From Pseudomonadota bacterium (lineage in GTDB: Bacteria > Pseudomonadota > Alphaproteobacteria > Rhizobiales > Beijerinckiaceae): a stretch of DNA of 64,000 bases. Positions 48,356 through 57,392 of this stretch are shown here, in pieces. The position numbers were made by a program, and so were the translations under genes. Location: positions 1-64,000 of the forward strand of contig JAKAJL010000019.1 of assembly GCA_021813805.1 (NCBI GenBank). The letters are read 5' to 3'. How positions within the stretch are numbered: the first letter of the stretch is position 1; each line of letters begins with the position of its first letter. The notes below the pieces were generated by a model. The model saw only the letters and a list, made by a program, of their open reading frames with translations. It had not been told where the DNA came from and did no database searches.

Positions 48356-50515
48356 ATGAGCCGTATCCCCGATTTCGCGACTCTTCGTTTGCCGACGCAG
48401 CAGAGCGCCGCCGCGCCGGTCTTTTCCGCCGGGTCCTGGCTGACGCCCGAAGGCATCGCGGTCAAAAGCGTCTATGGGCCCGAAGATGTCGAAGGCTTGC
48501 CGGCGGTCGATTCGTTTCCCGGCGTCGCGCCCTTCCTGCGAGGGCCTTATCCGACCATGTATGTCAACCAGCCCTGGACAGTGCGGCAATATGCCGGATT
48601 TTCCACGGCGGAGGATTCCAACGCCTTCTACCGGCGCAATCTGGCGGCGGGGCAGAAGGGCCTGTCGGTCGCCTTCGACCTCGCCACCCATCGCGGCTAT
48701 GATTCCGATCATCCCCGCGTCGCCGGCGACGTCGGCATGGCGGGCGTCGCCATCGATTCCATTTATGACATGCGGACTTTGTTTTCCGGCATTCCGCTCG
48801 ATCAGATGTCGGTGTCGATGACCATGAACGGCGCGGTTCTGCCGGTGCTCGCGCTTTATATCGTGGCGGCGGAAGAGCAGGGCGTGTCCGCTGAAAAGCT
48901 TTCCGGCACGATACAGAACGACATCTTGAAAGAATTCATGGTGCGGAACACCTATATCTATCCGCCCAAACATTCGATGCGAATCATTTCCGACATTTTC
49001 GCCTTTACCTCGCAGCATATGCCGAAGTTCAACTCGATCTCGATCTCCGGCTATCACATGCAGGAGGCGGGGGCGACGCAGGATCTCGAACTCGCTTATA
49101 CGCTGGCGGATGGGGTCGAATATATCCGCGCCGGAATCGGGGCGGGCTTGAGCGTCGACCAGTTCGCGCCGCGACTGTCCTTCTTCTGGGCGATCGGCAT
49201 GAATTTCTTCATGGAGGTGGCCAAGCTGCGCGCGGCGCGGCTGCTGTGGGCCAATCTCGTCAAGCAGTTCAATCCGAAATCCGAAAAGAGCCTGCCCCTG
49301 CGCACCCATTGCCAGACCTCCGGTTGGTCACTGACCGCGCAGGACGTGTTCAACAATGTCATCCGCACCCAAATCGAGGCCATGGCGGCCACTCAAGGCC
49401 ATACCCAGTCGCTGCACACCAACGCGCTCGACGAAGCGCTCGCCTTGCCGACCGACTTTTCCGCGCGCATCGCCCGCAACACCCAGTTGTTCCTGCAACA
49501 GGAATCCGGCACGACCCGGATCATCGACCCCTGGGGCGGCTCCTATTACGTCGAAAAACTCACTGCCGAACTGACGCAGAAGGCCTGGGCTCATATCCAG
49601 GAGGTCGAGGCGCTCGGCGGCATGGCCAAGGCCATCGACGCCGGAATCCCCAAGCTTCGGATCGAGGAGGCGGCGGCCAAGACTCAGGCGCGCATCGATT
49701 CCGGCAAGCAGGCGGTGATCGGCGTCAACAAGTTCCGGCCAGTAAACGAAAAGCCGATCGACGTGTTGAAAGTGGAAAATGCGGCGGTGCGCGCCCAGCA
49801 GATCGAGAAGCTGAAGCGCCTGCGCGCCGAACGCAACGAGGCCGAGACACAGGCGGCGCTCGACGCCTTGACCGAAGGCGCCCGGAACGGGGCCAATCTG
49901 CTGGCTCTCTCCATCGAGGCGGCGCGGAAAAAGGCGACGGTCGGCGAGATTTCCTTTGCGCTGGAAAAGGTTTTCGGGCGTCATCGCGCCGAGATCAAGA
50001 GCATTTCCGGCGTTTACAAGCGGGAGGCCGGCGTGAATTCCGCGACAATCGCTTCAGTGCAGCGCCAGGTCGAGGCCTTTATCGAGAACGACGGCCGGAG
50101 GCCGCGCATTCTGGTCGCCAAGGTTGGGCAGGACGGCCACGACCGGGGCCAGAAGGTCATCGCCTCGGCCTTCGCCGACCTCGGCTTCGACGTGGACATC
50201 GGGCCGCTGTTCGCCACGCCCGAGGAAGCGGCGCGCCAGGCGGTCGAGAATGACGTCCATATCGTCGGAATTTCGTCGCTCGCCGCCGGCCATCTGACGC
50301 TCGTGCCTCAACTGAAGGCGGCGCTGGAAAAGGAGGGCCGGCCGGACATCATGATCGTGGTCGGCGGCGTGATCCCGCCGCAGGATTTCGACGCGGTCCG
50401 CCAAGCCGGAGCCTCGGCCATTTTCCCGCCCGGCACGGTGATCGCGGAGGCGGCGGGAAAACTGATCGACGAATTGAACCAGCGCCTCGGCTATTCGAAG
50501 GCCGCCGCCGAATGA
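48356..50515 (+). CDS. scpA: Methylmalonyl-CoA mutase
   Basis: A 719-residue adenosylcobalamin enzyme converting (R)-methylmalonyl-CoA to succinyl-CoA. The substrate barrel has [21 protein letters not shown] with the catalytic Tyr and [20 protein letters not shown]. The cobalamin domain near the C-terminus has the DxHxxG motif (Asp593 to Gly598, His595 as cobalt ligand). It is a single polypeptide with the alpha-type active site and no small subunit gene nearby. With mce, it ends the propionyl-CoA and ethylmalonyl-CoA routes. I used the ATG at 48356. The stop overlaps the next start by four bases. Confidence 0.97.
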   Translation: MSRIPDFATLRLPTQQSAAAPVFSAGSWLTPEGIAVKSVYGPEDVEGLPAVDSFPGVAPFLRGPYPTMYVNQPWTVRQYAGFSTAEDSNAFYRRNLAAGQKGLSVAFDLATHRGYDSDHPRVAGDVGMAGVAIDSIYDMRTLFSGIPLDQMSVSMTMNGAVLPVLALYIVAAEEQGVSAEKLSGTIQNDILKEFMVRNTYIYPPKHSMRIISDIFAFTSQHMPKFNSISISGYHMQEAGATQDLELAYTLADGVEYIRAGIGAGLSVDQFAPRLSFFWAIGMNFFMEVAKLRAARLLWANLVKQFNPKSEKSLPLRTHCQTSGWSLTAQDVFNNVIRTQIEAMAATQGHTQSLHTNALDEALALPTDFSARIARNTQLFLQQESGTTRIIDPWGGSYYVEKLTAELTQKAWAHIQEVEALGGMAKAIDAGIPKLRIEEAAAKTQARIDSGKQAVIGVNKFRPVNEKPIDVLKVENAAVRAQQIEKLKRLRAERNEAETQAALDALTEGARNGANLLALSIEAARKKATVGEISFALEKVFGRHRAEIKSISGVYKREAGVNSATIASVQRQVEAFIENDGRRPRILVAKVGQDGHDRGQKVIASAFADLGFDVDIGPLFATPEEAARQAVENDVHIVGISSLAAGHLTLVPQLKAALEKEGRPDIMIVVGGVIPPQDFDAVRQAGASAIFPPGTVIAEAAGKLIDELNQRLGYSKAAAE

Positions 50516-50973
50516 GCGCGCCGGCAAGAGCGCCGGCCGAGCAAACCTTCGTCGTCGCGCCGGAAGATCCGCCGGACGCGGCGACGCAGATCATTCTGCT
50601 GAGCGGCCTCGCTTCCTTCAATGAAGCTCAGGCCGGGCCCGACCCGGTTCGCCAGCCCGAAAACCATGTCTGCGTCGTCGCGCGCGACGCGGCGGGCCGC
50701 GTGCGCGGCGGCGTTCAGGGCATAGCGGTCGGGGCCTGGCTGGCGCTCGATCTGGTCTGGGTGGAAGGCGATTTTCGCCGCCGGGGCCTCGGCGCCCGCC
50801 TGCTGGACGAAGCGGAGGCCGAAGGCCGCCGGCGTGGCTGCGAGTGGGCGATCCTGGCGAGTTACGATTATCAGGCGCCAGATTTCTACGCGCGGCGCGG
50901 CTATGTCGAATATGCCCGGATGGAGGATTTTCCGCGCGGGCATACGCGATTCCAGTTCAGAAAGAAGCTGTGA
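50512..50973 (+). CDS. GNAT-family N-acetyltransferase
   Basis: A 153-residue acetyltransferase. The acetyl-CoA-binding segment is [33 protein letters not shown] (motif A with the RRGLG loop). The C-terminal [33 protein letters not shown] is motif B and resembles the group acting on small amines or peptides. ATGA overlap with the mutase stop implies translational coupling. The mutase pairing is probably positional; a role in cobalamin or acyl-CoA metabolism is speculation. Confidence 0.88.
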   Translation: MSAPARAPAEQTFVVAPEDPPDAATQIILLSGLASFNEAQAGPDPVRQPENHVCVVARDAAGRVRGGVQGIAVGAWLALDLVWVEGDFRRRGLGARLLDEAEAEGRRRGCEWAILASYDYQAPDFYARRGYVEYARMEDFPRGHTRFQFRKKL

Positions 50974-51006
50974 ACCGCAGAAACCCTCGCGCTGCGAACC
51001 GCGCCT

Positions 51007-51753
51007 TCATCTCCCAGGGTCGAGCGATGGGCGGACATAGATGTTCCTGAAAGCCTCGTCGTAGCCGGCGTGGACGCCGGTCCAATCCGTCGCCGCGCTG
51101 TTGTCCATGGACATGCCGATGACGTCGGGGTGCTTGACGGTCTTCACGCCGACATCGGAAAAGGCGATCTGCAGGATCGAAAAGTCGACGTTCCTGTTCA
51201 CGTTGCGAATCGCGCGCGCGAGATCCTCGACGGTATCGGCCGAAATCTGGGAAGAGTCCGTCAGGGCGAGAAGGATTCTGCGGTCGCCTCGCAGGATGTT
51301 GATGAATTTGTCGCCAAGGTATCGATATTTCCTCAAGGCGTTGGGCGCCTGCTTTTTCATCTCGATTCGGCACTGTTCCTTGTCGTCGGTCGAGAATTTG
51401 AAGTCATGGATGAAATACATGCCGAGCCGGGGCACATAGGCGCGCCAGCGGTCCAGATCGTCTTTCTTGAGGTCGAAATCTTCCGCGTTCAGCGCGAAAT
51501 TCGAGGCCACCAGATCGACCATGCATTGGTGGCCCTTGTCGCGCGCCAGCGAATCGAAAAAGCTGGAAACCGGGCGGTAGCGATGGAAATGCCGCTCGCG
51601 CTGGATGCGGTCGATCTGAAAACGCGTGACGCAGGCCTGGCCCAGCGACAGGGCGAGGTCGAAACGCAGGTCCGGGGCGAAAGCCTCGGCGCGGCAGGCC
51701 GGGGCCTTGGACGCCAGGCTTCTGAAAAACAATGAAATCCGCGATTTCGACAT
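51007..51753 (-). CDS. DUF1796-like protein (putative papain-like fold)
   Basis: A 248-residue protein. The segment DLALSLGQACVTRFQIDR resembles the start of DUF1796 proteins, in which a Cys follows SLG. A Phe/Asp region (SSFFDSLARDKGHQCMVDLV) and YVPRLGMYFIHDF with a His/Asp pair complete a possible Cys-His-Asp set. DUF1796 has been predicted to be a cysteine-peptidase-like fold and is often found near surface polysaccharide genes. The match is from memory and moderate. It lies upstream of a strong hairpin that separates it from sodB. Confidence 0.5.
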   Translation of the reverse strand: MSKSRISLFFRSLASKAPACRAEAFAPDLRFDLALSLGQACVTRFQIDRIQRERHFHRYRPVSSFFDSLARDKGHQCMVDLVASNFALNAEDFDLKKDDLDRWRAYVPRLGMYFIHDFKFSTDDKEQCRIEMKKQAPNALRKYRYLGDKFINILRGDRRILLALTDSSQISADTVEDLARAIRNVNRNVDFSILQIAFSDVGVKTVKHPDVIGMSMDNSAATDWTGVHAGYDEAFRNIYVRPSLDPGR

Positions 51754-51790
51754 TCGGCTTGAGGGGTGGCGGTCGCGCTTCGGGTTTTTG

Positions 51791-51833
51791 GGGCCGCCCC
51801 ATAGCCTGTGTTCAGACGGCTATCGGGCGGCCC
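51791..51833. terminator. Long hairpin between sodB and the DUF1796-like gene
   Basis: A stem of nine base pairs (GGGCCGCCC with GGGCGGCCC), one C/C mismatch, then six more pairs (ATAGCC with GGCTAT), closing an 11-base loop. It lies 14 bases beyond the sodB stop. There is no T-run after it on either strand, so it may stabilise the sodB mRNA 3' end or act with Rho rather than as a simple intrinsic terminator. Confidence 0.6.
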
Positions 51834-51846
51834 GGCGAGCGTTGGA

Positions 51847-52446
51847 TCAGCCCATCGCCTTTTCAAACTGGGCTTCGACATATTCCCAGTTGATCAGGCT
51901 GTCGATGACGGTCTTGATGAACTTGGGACGCAGGTTGCGGTAATCGATGTAATAGGCGTGCTCCCACACGTCGATCGTCATGATCGGCGAGGCGCCGTGG
52001 ATCAGCGGGTTTTCGGCATTGGGGGTCTTAGAGACGGAAACCTTGCCGTCCTTGACCTGAAGCCAGGCCCAGCCGGAGCCGAACTGGGTGACGCCGGCGT
52101 TGGCGAGCTCTTCCAGGGCCTTGTCGACCGAGCCGAAGGTTTCGATCAGCGCCTTTTCGACCTTGCCGGGAACCTTGCCGCCGCCATTCGGCTTCAGATA
52201 TTTCCAGAATTCGGCGTGGTTGTAGATCTGGGCGACATTGTTGAAGACGGCGGGGTTCTTGCCGTGGGAGCCCTTGATGACCTGGTCCATCGACAGGCCT
52301 TCCCATTCGGTTCCCTTGATTAGATTGTTGGCGTTATTGACATAGGCCGCATGATGCTTGTCATGATGGAACTCAAGCGTTTCCGCGGACATATGAGGCG
52401 CCAGCGCGTCATAGGCGTAGGGAAGGGGATCGAGTACGAACGACAT
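51847..52446 (-). CDS. sodB: Superoxide dismutase [Fe] (Fe/Mn family)
   Basis: A 199-residue cytoplasmic enzyme removing superoxide. The metal ligands are His27 (LEFHHDKHH), a His in the IYNHAEFW motif, and Asp/His in the DVWEHAYYIDYRN motif. AQIYNHAEFWKYLKPNGGG and FGSGWAWLQV are typical of the iron type, although iron versus manganese choice is not certain from sequence. The start follows CCAGGAGAAAC. A long hairpin lies just downstream. Confidence 0.96.
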   Translation of the reverse strand: MSFVLDPLPYAYDALAPHMSAETLEFHHDKHHAAYVNNANNLIKGTEWEGLSMDQVIKGSHGKNPAVFNNVAQIYNHAEFWKYLKPNGGGKVPGKVEKALIETFGSVDKALEELANAGVTQFGSGWAWLQVKDGKVSVSKTPNAENPLIHGASPIMTIDVWEHAYYIDYRNLRPKFIKTVIDSLINWEYVEAQFEKAMG

Positions 52447-52647
52447 TAGTTTCTCCTGGAAGTGTCATGCGCCGGCGAGAGACGGCGCGGCGGCAGGGTA
52501 GAAAGATCGTTTCCGGGGCGCAAGGACTTAAAAATCGGGCAATCCGACGCAAAGGGTAGAATCAATTTTAAGCAAATTTCCGCTATGCTCTTGATTCGGG
52601 GCCGTCTGGGCTCTGACGATCTCTCGCGGAGAAAGGTTTTCGCCAGC

Positions 52648-53649
52648 GTGAAAGCAGATCGCACTGTCATCGTCTTCGGCGTCTTCATCTTCCTGCTTGG
52701 CCTTGCCGTCGCCGGGAACAGCTATGGCTATATCCAGGTCGAGCGCGGTTGGTCGATGGTGATCTCCGGCACGATCGCCTTCAGCGCCGGGCTGACCCTG
52801 ATCGCCCTGGGCCTGATCCTGCGGCAACTGAAGATCCTGTCCGCCTCCGCCGCGCAGGTGGCGCTGTTCCTCGCCAAGGCCGGCCAAAGCGCCGCCGCCC
52901 AGCAGGTCGCGCCGGTCGCGCGGGCGCCGGAGGCGGAGACCGTGGCGGAGCAGGCCCCGGCCGTGGAGGAAGCCGCCTCCGTCGAGCAGGCTCCCGCGCC
53001 GGCCGCGGAAGACTTCGCCGCGCCGTCGGCGGCTTGGACGATGCGCGCGACGACCTATGCAACCGCCTTTGGCGCAGCCCGCGTGGTGGAGCCGGAACCC
53101 GCGCCCGAAGAAGAATTTGCGGACGAGAACAGGGACTGGCTGGCAAAGGCGGTCGCCGAAGAAGTCGCCGCTCAGGAAGATCTGTTCCAGGAGCGCCCGG
53201 TTCACGAGGCCGCGGACGAAGAGGCCGCGGCGACCGCCGCCGCCCATGACACGCCCGCGCGCGAAGTTCCGGCTGAAGAAGAGCGCGAGGAGACCGTCGT
53301 CGAACCGGCTCCGGACGAAGGTTATGGTTGGGAAAAGGCCGTCGAGGAATTGATCGAGGAGCCAGAGGAAATCAGGGCGCTTGCGCATGAGGCGGCCGAG
53401 CCTTTGAGGCGGCAGGGGCCCGACGAAGTTCCGCGGCCTGCGCCAGAGCCTCAGGGCGAAGCCCTTCACGAGGAGCCGGAAGAAGAGGCCGCCCAGCCGC
53501 CCACCCCGGCGATCCTCGGTCAATATGAAGCCAATGGCGCCCGCTATATCCTGTATGTCGACGGCACGATCGACGCCGAAACCGCGCATGGCGTCTATCG
53601 CTTCGCCTCGATGGACGAGTTGAAACGGTTCCTCGAACGCAGCGCCTGA
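52648..53649 (+). CDS. Acidic Ala/Pro/Glu-rich membrane protein of unknown function
   Basis: A 333-residue protein starting at GTG (GAGAAAGG upstream). Two N-terminal membrane helices (about residues 7-28 and 40-62) are followed by roughly 210 residues of low-complexity Ala/Pro/Glu sequence. A compact C-terminal domain follows (YEANGARYILYVDGTIDAETAHGVYRFASMDELKRFLERSA region). This design is typical of a Rhizobiales family annotated only as hypothetical. The C-terminal piece is likely the functional cytoplasmic domain. An ATG at 52585 would give a longer N-terminus without a better ribosome site. It is convergent with oligopeptidase B, and the two stops abut. Confidence 0.7.
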   Translation: MKADRTVIVFGVFIFLLGLAVAGNSYGYIQVERGWSMVISGTIAFSAGLTLIALGLILRQLKILSASAAQVALFLAKAGQSAAAQQVAPVARAPEAETVAEQAPAVEEAASVEQAPAPAAEDFAAPSAAWTMRATTYATAFGAARVVEPEPAPEEEFADENRDWLAKAVAEEVAAQEDLFQERPVHEAADEEAAATAAAHDTPAREVPAEEEREETVVEPAPDEGYGWEKAVEELIEEPEEIRALAHEAAEPLRRQGPDEVPRPAPEPQGEALHEEPEEEAAQPPTPAILGQYEANGARYILYVDGTIDAETAHGVYRFASMDELKRFLERSA

Positions 53650-55758
53650 TCAGGCTTTAATCTCCCCGCCGGTGGCGGCGATCGCGAAGGCCTGACGCAG
53701 GGAGGCTTCCTCAAGCTCGTCGAAGCGGCCCGCCGCGCCGCCATGGCCGGCTTCCATATTGGTCTTGAGCAGGATCGGCCCGCCGCCGGTCATGCGTTCG
53801 CGCAGAAGCTGCGCCCATTTCGCCGGCTCCCAATAGGTCACGCGCGGGTCGGTGAGCCCGGCCTCGATGAGCATCGGCGGATAGTCGTGGGCGGCGACAT
53901 TGTCATAGGGCGAATAGGACAGGAGTCTTCGGAAGACTTCGGCGTCCTCGATGGGATTGCCCCATTCGTTCCATTCGGGCGGCGTCAGCGGCAGGCTGGC
54001 GTCCATGATCGTATTGACGACATCGACAAATGGAACTTCGGCGAGGATTCCGCCGAAAAGCTCGGGGGCCATATTGGCGACGGCGCCCATCAACATGCCG
54101 CCGGCGCTGCCGCCCTCGGCGACGATCCTTTGCGGCTCAGTGAGGCCGAGGGCGCACAGAGCGCGAGCGCAGGCGATGAAATCAGAAAAGCTGTTGGCCT
54201 TGCGCTCCAGCTTGCCCGCTTCGTACCAGCGCGAGCCTTTTTCGGTCCCTCCGCGCACATGGGCGATGGCGTAGACGAAACCCCTGTCGATCAGGCTGAA
54301 GCGCGATTCGTCGAAAGAGTCCGGCAAGGCGACGCCGTAGGCGCCGTAGCCATAAAGCAGGAGCGGGCCGGGGCCTCGCTTGCGGTCGCGCCGCCACACC
54401 AGCGAAATCGGAACTTCCTCGCCATCCGGCGCCGGCGCGAAAACCATCCGGGTTTCGTAGTCGGCGGCCTTGTGGCCGCTCGGCACGTTCTGGCGCTTGA
54501 CGAGGGTTTTTTCGCGCGTGGCGAGGTCATAGTCGTAAATCTCCTCCGGCTCGGCGAGCGACGAATAGGAAAAGCGCAGGATCGGCCGCTCGAATTCGAA
54601 ATTGGGCTGAAGGCGCAGATGATGACAGGGCGTGGCGAAATCGAGCCGATGCTCGCCACCGTCGCCGAGATCTTTGATGGCGAGACGCGGCGCGCAATCC
54701 TCGCGCTCCAGCCACACAAGGTAATCCGCGAAAACCGAGGCGTTGAAGATCATCCGGCCGGGCCGATGGGGAGCTTCCTCGCGCCATTCGCCGGAAGCAA
54801 ATGCGTCGAGCGGCGCGCTGACCAGTTTGTAGTCGAAGGCGTCGTCGGCGTTGGTGCGCATGAACAGGCGGTCGCGGCCGGGCTCGACCTCGTAGCGCAG
54901 CCCAGCGCGGCGCGGCAGGACGATTTTCGCCGGCGCGTCGGGCCGGTCGAGATCGACAAGCCAGTTTTCCGCGCAATCGTGGTCGCTGACCTTGACGACC
55001 GCCATCTTTCGCGAGCGCGCGGCGCGCAGATGCACGAACCAGGCAGGATCCTTTTCGGCAAAGACGAGCCGGTCGGTCGAAGGATCGGCGCCCAGCCGGT
55101 GCAGAAAAACTTCCGACGAGCGGAAGTCCTCGTCCATTCGCGTATAGAAAAAGCCGGAAGAATCCGTCGTCCAGACGATGGTTCCGTCGCTGTTTTCGAC
55201 CACGTCGGCGCCCGTTGCGCCGGTGGCGAGGTCGCGCCAGGCGATTCGATGCAGTTCATTGCCGCGCTGGTCGCAGGCGAAGGCGAGCAGGCGATGGTCC
55301 GGCGAATGGACGGCGTCGCCGAGGCTGAAAAAGTCCTTGCCCTCCGCGAGCGCGTCGCCGTCGAGCAGGATCTGCTCCGGGCCGCCGGCGACCGCCTTGC
55401 GGCAGAACAGTTCATGCTGGCCCTCGGCGCGAAAGCGGCTGTAATAAAGCCAGTCGCCGTCCCGCGCGGGCGGGGCCGAATCGGTTTCATCGACGCGCGC
55501 GGTCATTTCCTCGTAGATTTTGTCGGCGAGCGGCTCCAGTTCGCGCAGCGCCGCCGCGCAATAGGCGTTTTCGGCCTCGATCAGCGCGCGGATGTCCGGC
55601 GGCAGCGCCGCGGGGTCGCGAATCGCCTCGCGCCAGTTTTCCGCACGAATCCATGCGTAGTCGTCGATCCGCTCGACGCCATGCGCGACAAGCCGCAGCG
55701 GGCGTTTTTCCGCGCGGGGCGCTTGGGTTTTCAGGGCCTTCGAGAAGAAAGCGGGCAT
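53650..55758 (-). CDS. ptrB: Oligopeptidase B (S9 prolyl oligopeptidase family)
   Basis: A 702-residue serine peptidase that cleaves short peptides after basic residues. The N-terminal seven-bladed propeller starts RPLRLVAHGVERIDDYAWIR. The alpha/beta-hydrolase domain has the nucleophile Ser551 (EGGSAGGMLMGAVANM). The Asp is in the PMLIEAGLTDPRVTYWEP region and the His in NMEAGHGGAAGR. S9A-type sequences such as YGAYG and RGGTEKGSRWYEAG (substrate-specificity loop) support OpdB rather than prolyl endopeptidase. It is probably cytoplasmic; no signal peptide is seen. Confidence 0.93.
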   Translation of the reverse strand: MPAFFSKALKTQAPRAEKRPLRLVAHGVERIDDYAWIRAENWREAIRDPAALPPDIRALIEAENAYCAAALRELEPLADKIYEEMTARVDETDSAPPARDGDWLYYSRFRAEGQHELFCRKAVAGGPEQILLDGDALAEGKDFFSLGDAVHSPDHRLLAFACDQRGNELHRIAWRDLATGATGADVVENSDGTIVWTTDSSGFFYTRMDEDFRSSEVFLHRLGADPSTDRLVFAEKDPAWFVHLRAARSRKMAVVKVSDHDCAENWLVDLDRPDAPAKIVLPRRAGLRYEVEPGRDRLFMRTNADDAFDYKLVSAPLDAFASGEWREEAPHRPGRMIFNASVFADYLVWLEREDCAPRLAIKDLGDGGEHRLDFATPCHHLRLQPNFEFERPILRFSYSSLAEPEEIYDYDLATREKTLVKRQNVPSGHKAADYETRMVFAPAPDGEEVPISLVWRRDRKRGPGPLLLYGYGAYGVALPDSFDESRFSLIDRGFVYAIAHVRGGTEKGSRWYEAGKLERKANSFSDFIACARALCALGLTEPQRIVAEGGSAGGMLMGAVANMAPELFGGILAEVPFVDVVNTIMDASLPLTPPEWNEWGNPIEDAEVFRRLLSYSPYDNVAAHDYPPMLIEAGLTDPRVTYWEPAKWAQLLRERMTGGGPILLKTNMEAGHGGAAGRFDELEEASLRQAFAIAATGGEIKA

Positions 55759-56230
55759 GGCGTCGATCGTCGCTCCAAAAAATGGCGAACCAATATTTCC
55801 CGGCCCGGGCCTTTCGCCAAGTGACTTTACCAGATGATTTTCTCGGACGTTATCCCGCTCGGTTTCTTGCCGCGGAGCGTGCTTTTGCTTGCGGCGTTCC
55901 GAAAGGCCAAAATCGCTGGCGTTTCACTATTTTCATGCCGCGTGGGAGGTGAATAATGGCGACTCGCTGACGGGTCGCGGCGCCGGCCCGAAGGGAATTC
56001 TATTTTGGCCTTTCGTCCAATTCGCGAGTTGAGCGTCGGCGCAAAAACATATTTGTGAATAAATTTGACGCTAACCATTCAGGAGATATTGCAAAATGCG
56101 AAGCCGTGCCCTATTGAAAAGATTAAGGAACGATTCAATAGCTCAAGGCTGACTATTCGAGGCGACGCGGCCGATTGTCCCGTGGTCCTAGGAAAAAATA
56201 TGAAAACCGCGCAAGGAGATTCAAAAAACG
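55759..56230. other. Upstream region of mucR with candidate promoter
   Basis: A 472-base gap with no supported gene. The part at 56040-56230 is markedly AT-rich for this genome. A sigma-70-like pair, TTGACG (56065-56070) and TATTGC (56087-56092), spaced by 16 bases, lies about 140 bases upstream of the mucR start. AT-rich tracts with T-A steps nearby (AACATATTTGTGAATAAA) are the kind of sequence MucR proteins bind, which fits autoregulation. Confidence 0.45.
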
Positions 56231-56647
56231 ATGAGCGACTCAGGCATGCAAAACTACATTGAGTTGGCGGCTGACATCGTCTCCGCCTATGTCAGCAATA
56301 ATTCTGTCCCGGCCTCTGACCTTCCGGGGCTGATCAATGACGTCCACGCAGCGCTTTTGCGTGTGACGAGCGGGTCCGCGCCGACCGTAACCGAGGCGCC
56401 CAAGCCGGCGGTTCCGATCAAGAAATCCATCACCAACGATTACATCATCTGCCTTGAGGATGGAAAGCAGTTCAAATCCTTGAAGCGGCACTTACGGACT
56501 CAGTACAATATGTCGCCGGAAGATTATCGCGAGAAATGGGGTCTTGGCCCCGATTATCCGATGGTGGCGCCCAATTACGCCAAGGCGCGCTCTCATCTGG
56601 CCAAACAAATGGGTCTTGGCCAGCAGCGCCGCCGCGGTCGCAAGTAA
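56231..56647 (+). CDS. mucR: MucR/Ros-family transcriptional regulator
   Basis: A 138-residue regulator of exopolysaccharide, motility and cell-cycle genes. The N-terminal part ([20 protein letters not shown]) mediates oligomerisation. The DNA-binding part is [18 protein letters not shown], then [30 protein letters not shown]. In the Ros zinc finger the ligands are Cys, Cys, His, His. Here Cys74 and His87 are kept, but Asp77 replaces the second Cys and the second His position is Tyr92, so zinc binding may be altered or absent. The start follows AAGGAG. Confidence 0.94.
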   Translation: MSDSGMQNYIELAADIVSAYVSNNSVPASDLPGLINDVHAALLRVTSGSAPTVTEAPKPAVPIKKSITNDYIICLEDGKQFKSLKRHLRTQYNMSPEDYREKWGLGPDYPMVAPNYAKARSHLAKQMGLGQQRRRGRK

Positions 56648-56701
56648 TCGAGGGGTCGCGCGGATCAAAGCCTGTCGGTTCGCGGCAACGAAAGCCTTCT
56701 C

Positions 56702-56733
56702 AACCCGGAGCGATCCGTCGCTCCGGGTTTTTT
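56702..56733. terminator. Bidirectional terminator between mucR and the DUF5330-like gene
   Basis: A 12-base-pair perfect stem (AACCCGGAGCGA with TCGCTCCGGGTT), TCCG loop and six Ts, ending at the stop of the convergent gene. It can stop transcripts from both sides. Confidence 0.88.
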
Positions 56734-57019
56734 ATTCGCTTTCGCGCCAGACGGATTTGCGGTCGCGGCGCGACAGAGTGTCGCGGCTGGGCGCCGAGGC
56801 GTCGATTTTCGCGAATTTGGCGGCCGTGGCGGCGAGCGCGACGCAGGCGCCGGGTCGAGTCTGGCATTGGCGCGCCACAGCTTTCGCCGCCATCTGGTCG
56901 AAGCCCGCGCTTTGACGTGTGGCGGCGGGATATAGAACGGCCGATGGATTGGCGCCCTCGCGCTGGGCGATCTGGAAAAACACCAGTCCAAGCCAAAACA
57001 GGCAGCGCAGCAGAAACAT
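56732..57019 (-). CDS. Small exported/membrane protein, DUF5330-like
   Basis: A 95-residue protein that starts MFLLRCLFWLGLVFFQIAQ, a hydrophobic segment or signal. It contains a short Cys-containing motif (VARQCQTRPGACVALAATAAKF) that matches what I recall of DUF5330 proteins, small Rhizobiales-specific proteins in which two Cys surround a Pro-x-x-C pattern. I chose the Met at 57019 over one 18 codons upstream because the hydrophobic segment begins there. Function unknown. The C-terminus is basic. Confidence 0.65.
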   Translation of the reverse strand: MFLLRCLFWLGLVFFQIAQREGANPSAVLYPAATRQSAGFDQMAAKAVARQCQTRPGACVALAATAAKFAKIDASAPSRDTLSRRDRKSVWRESE

Positions 57020-57392
57020 TTCAATCCGCCTTCGACCTCTGGTCTTTCGACCGCCCGCCATCGCGCAATTCATGAATGGATGGCGTCATCGGCCGTGCAG
57101 TCTAAGGCGAACGCGTCGAGATTAATTCAAATTCTCCGCTCAAATGTCCGCGCGCGAAGTCGCAGAATTTTAACCAAGGCGAAAAAGGCGCGTAGGAACG
57201 GGCGCAATTTCGAGCGCCGAGGCTGCGCGCGACCCCGACCTGAAGCCAAAGGGCAGGAAAGGAAGATGAAACCATAAGGGAACAATGAGGTCCGGCGCGG
57301 GGCGCGGCGGCGCTGCGGTTTTAGAGGCTGCTTAACGCGGTGGGCGCATTGTGGGGGCCGATCCGAGTTTTTCACGCGTCGAGTAGCCATCC
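57020..57392. other. Intergenic region, no gene seen
   Basis: A 373-base gap between divergent genes. It has mixed composition, with an AT-rich patch around 57115-57180 (GATTAATTCAAATTC, then AATTTTAACC) that could hold promoters for either gene. No open frame here has a good ribosome site. No recognised regulatory motif was found. Confidence 0.4.

Noticed and set aside
56065-56262. 65-codon frame starting with TTG upstream of mucR
   Set aside because: It overlaps the mucR start, has no convincing ribosome site and lies across a likely promoter.
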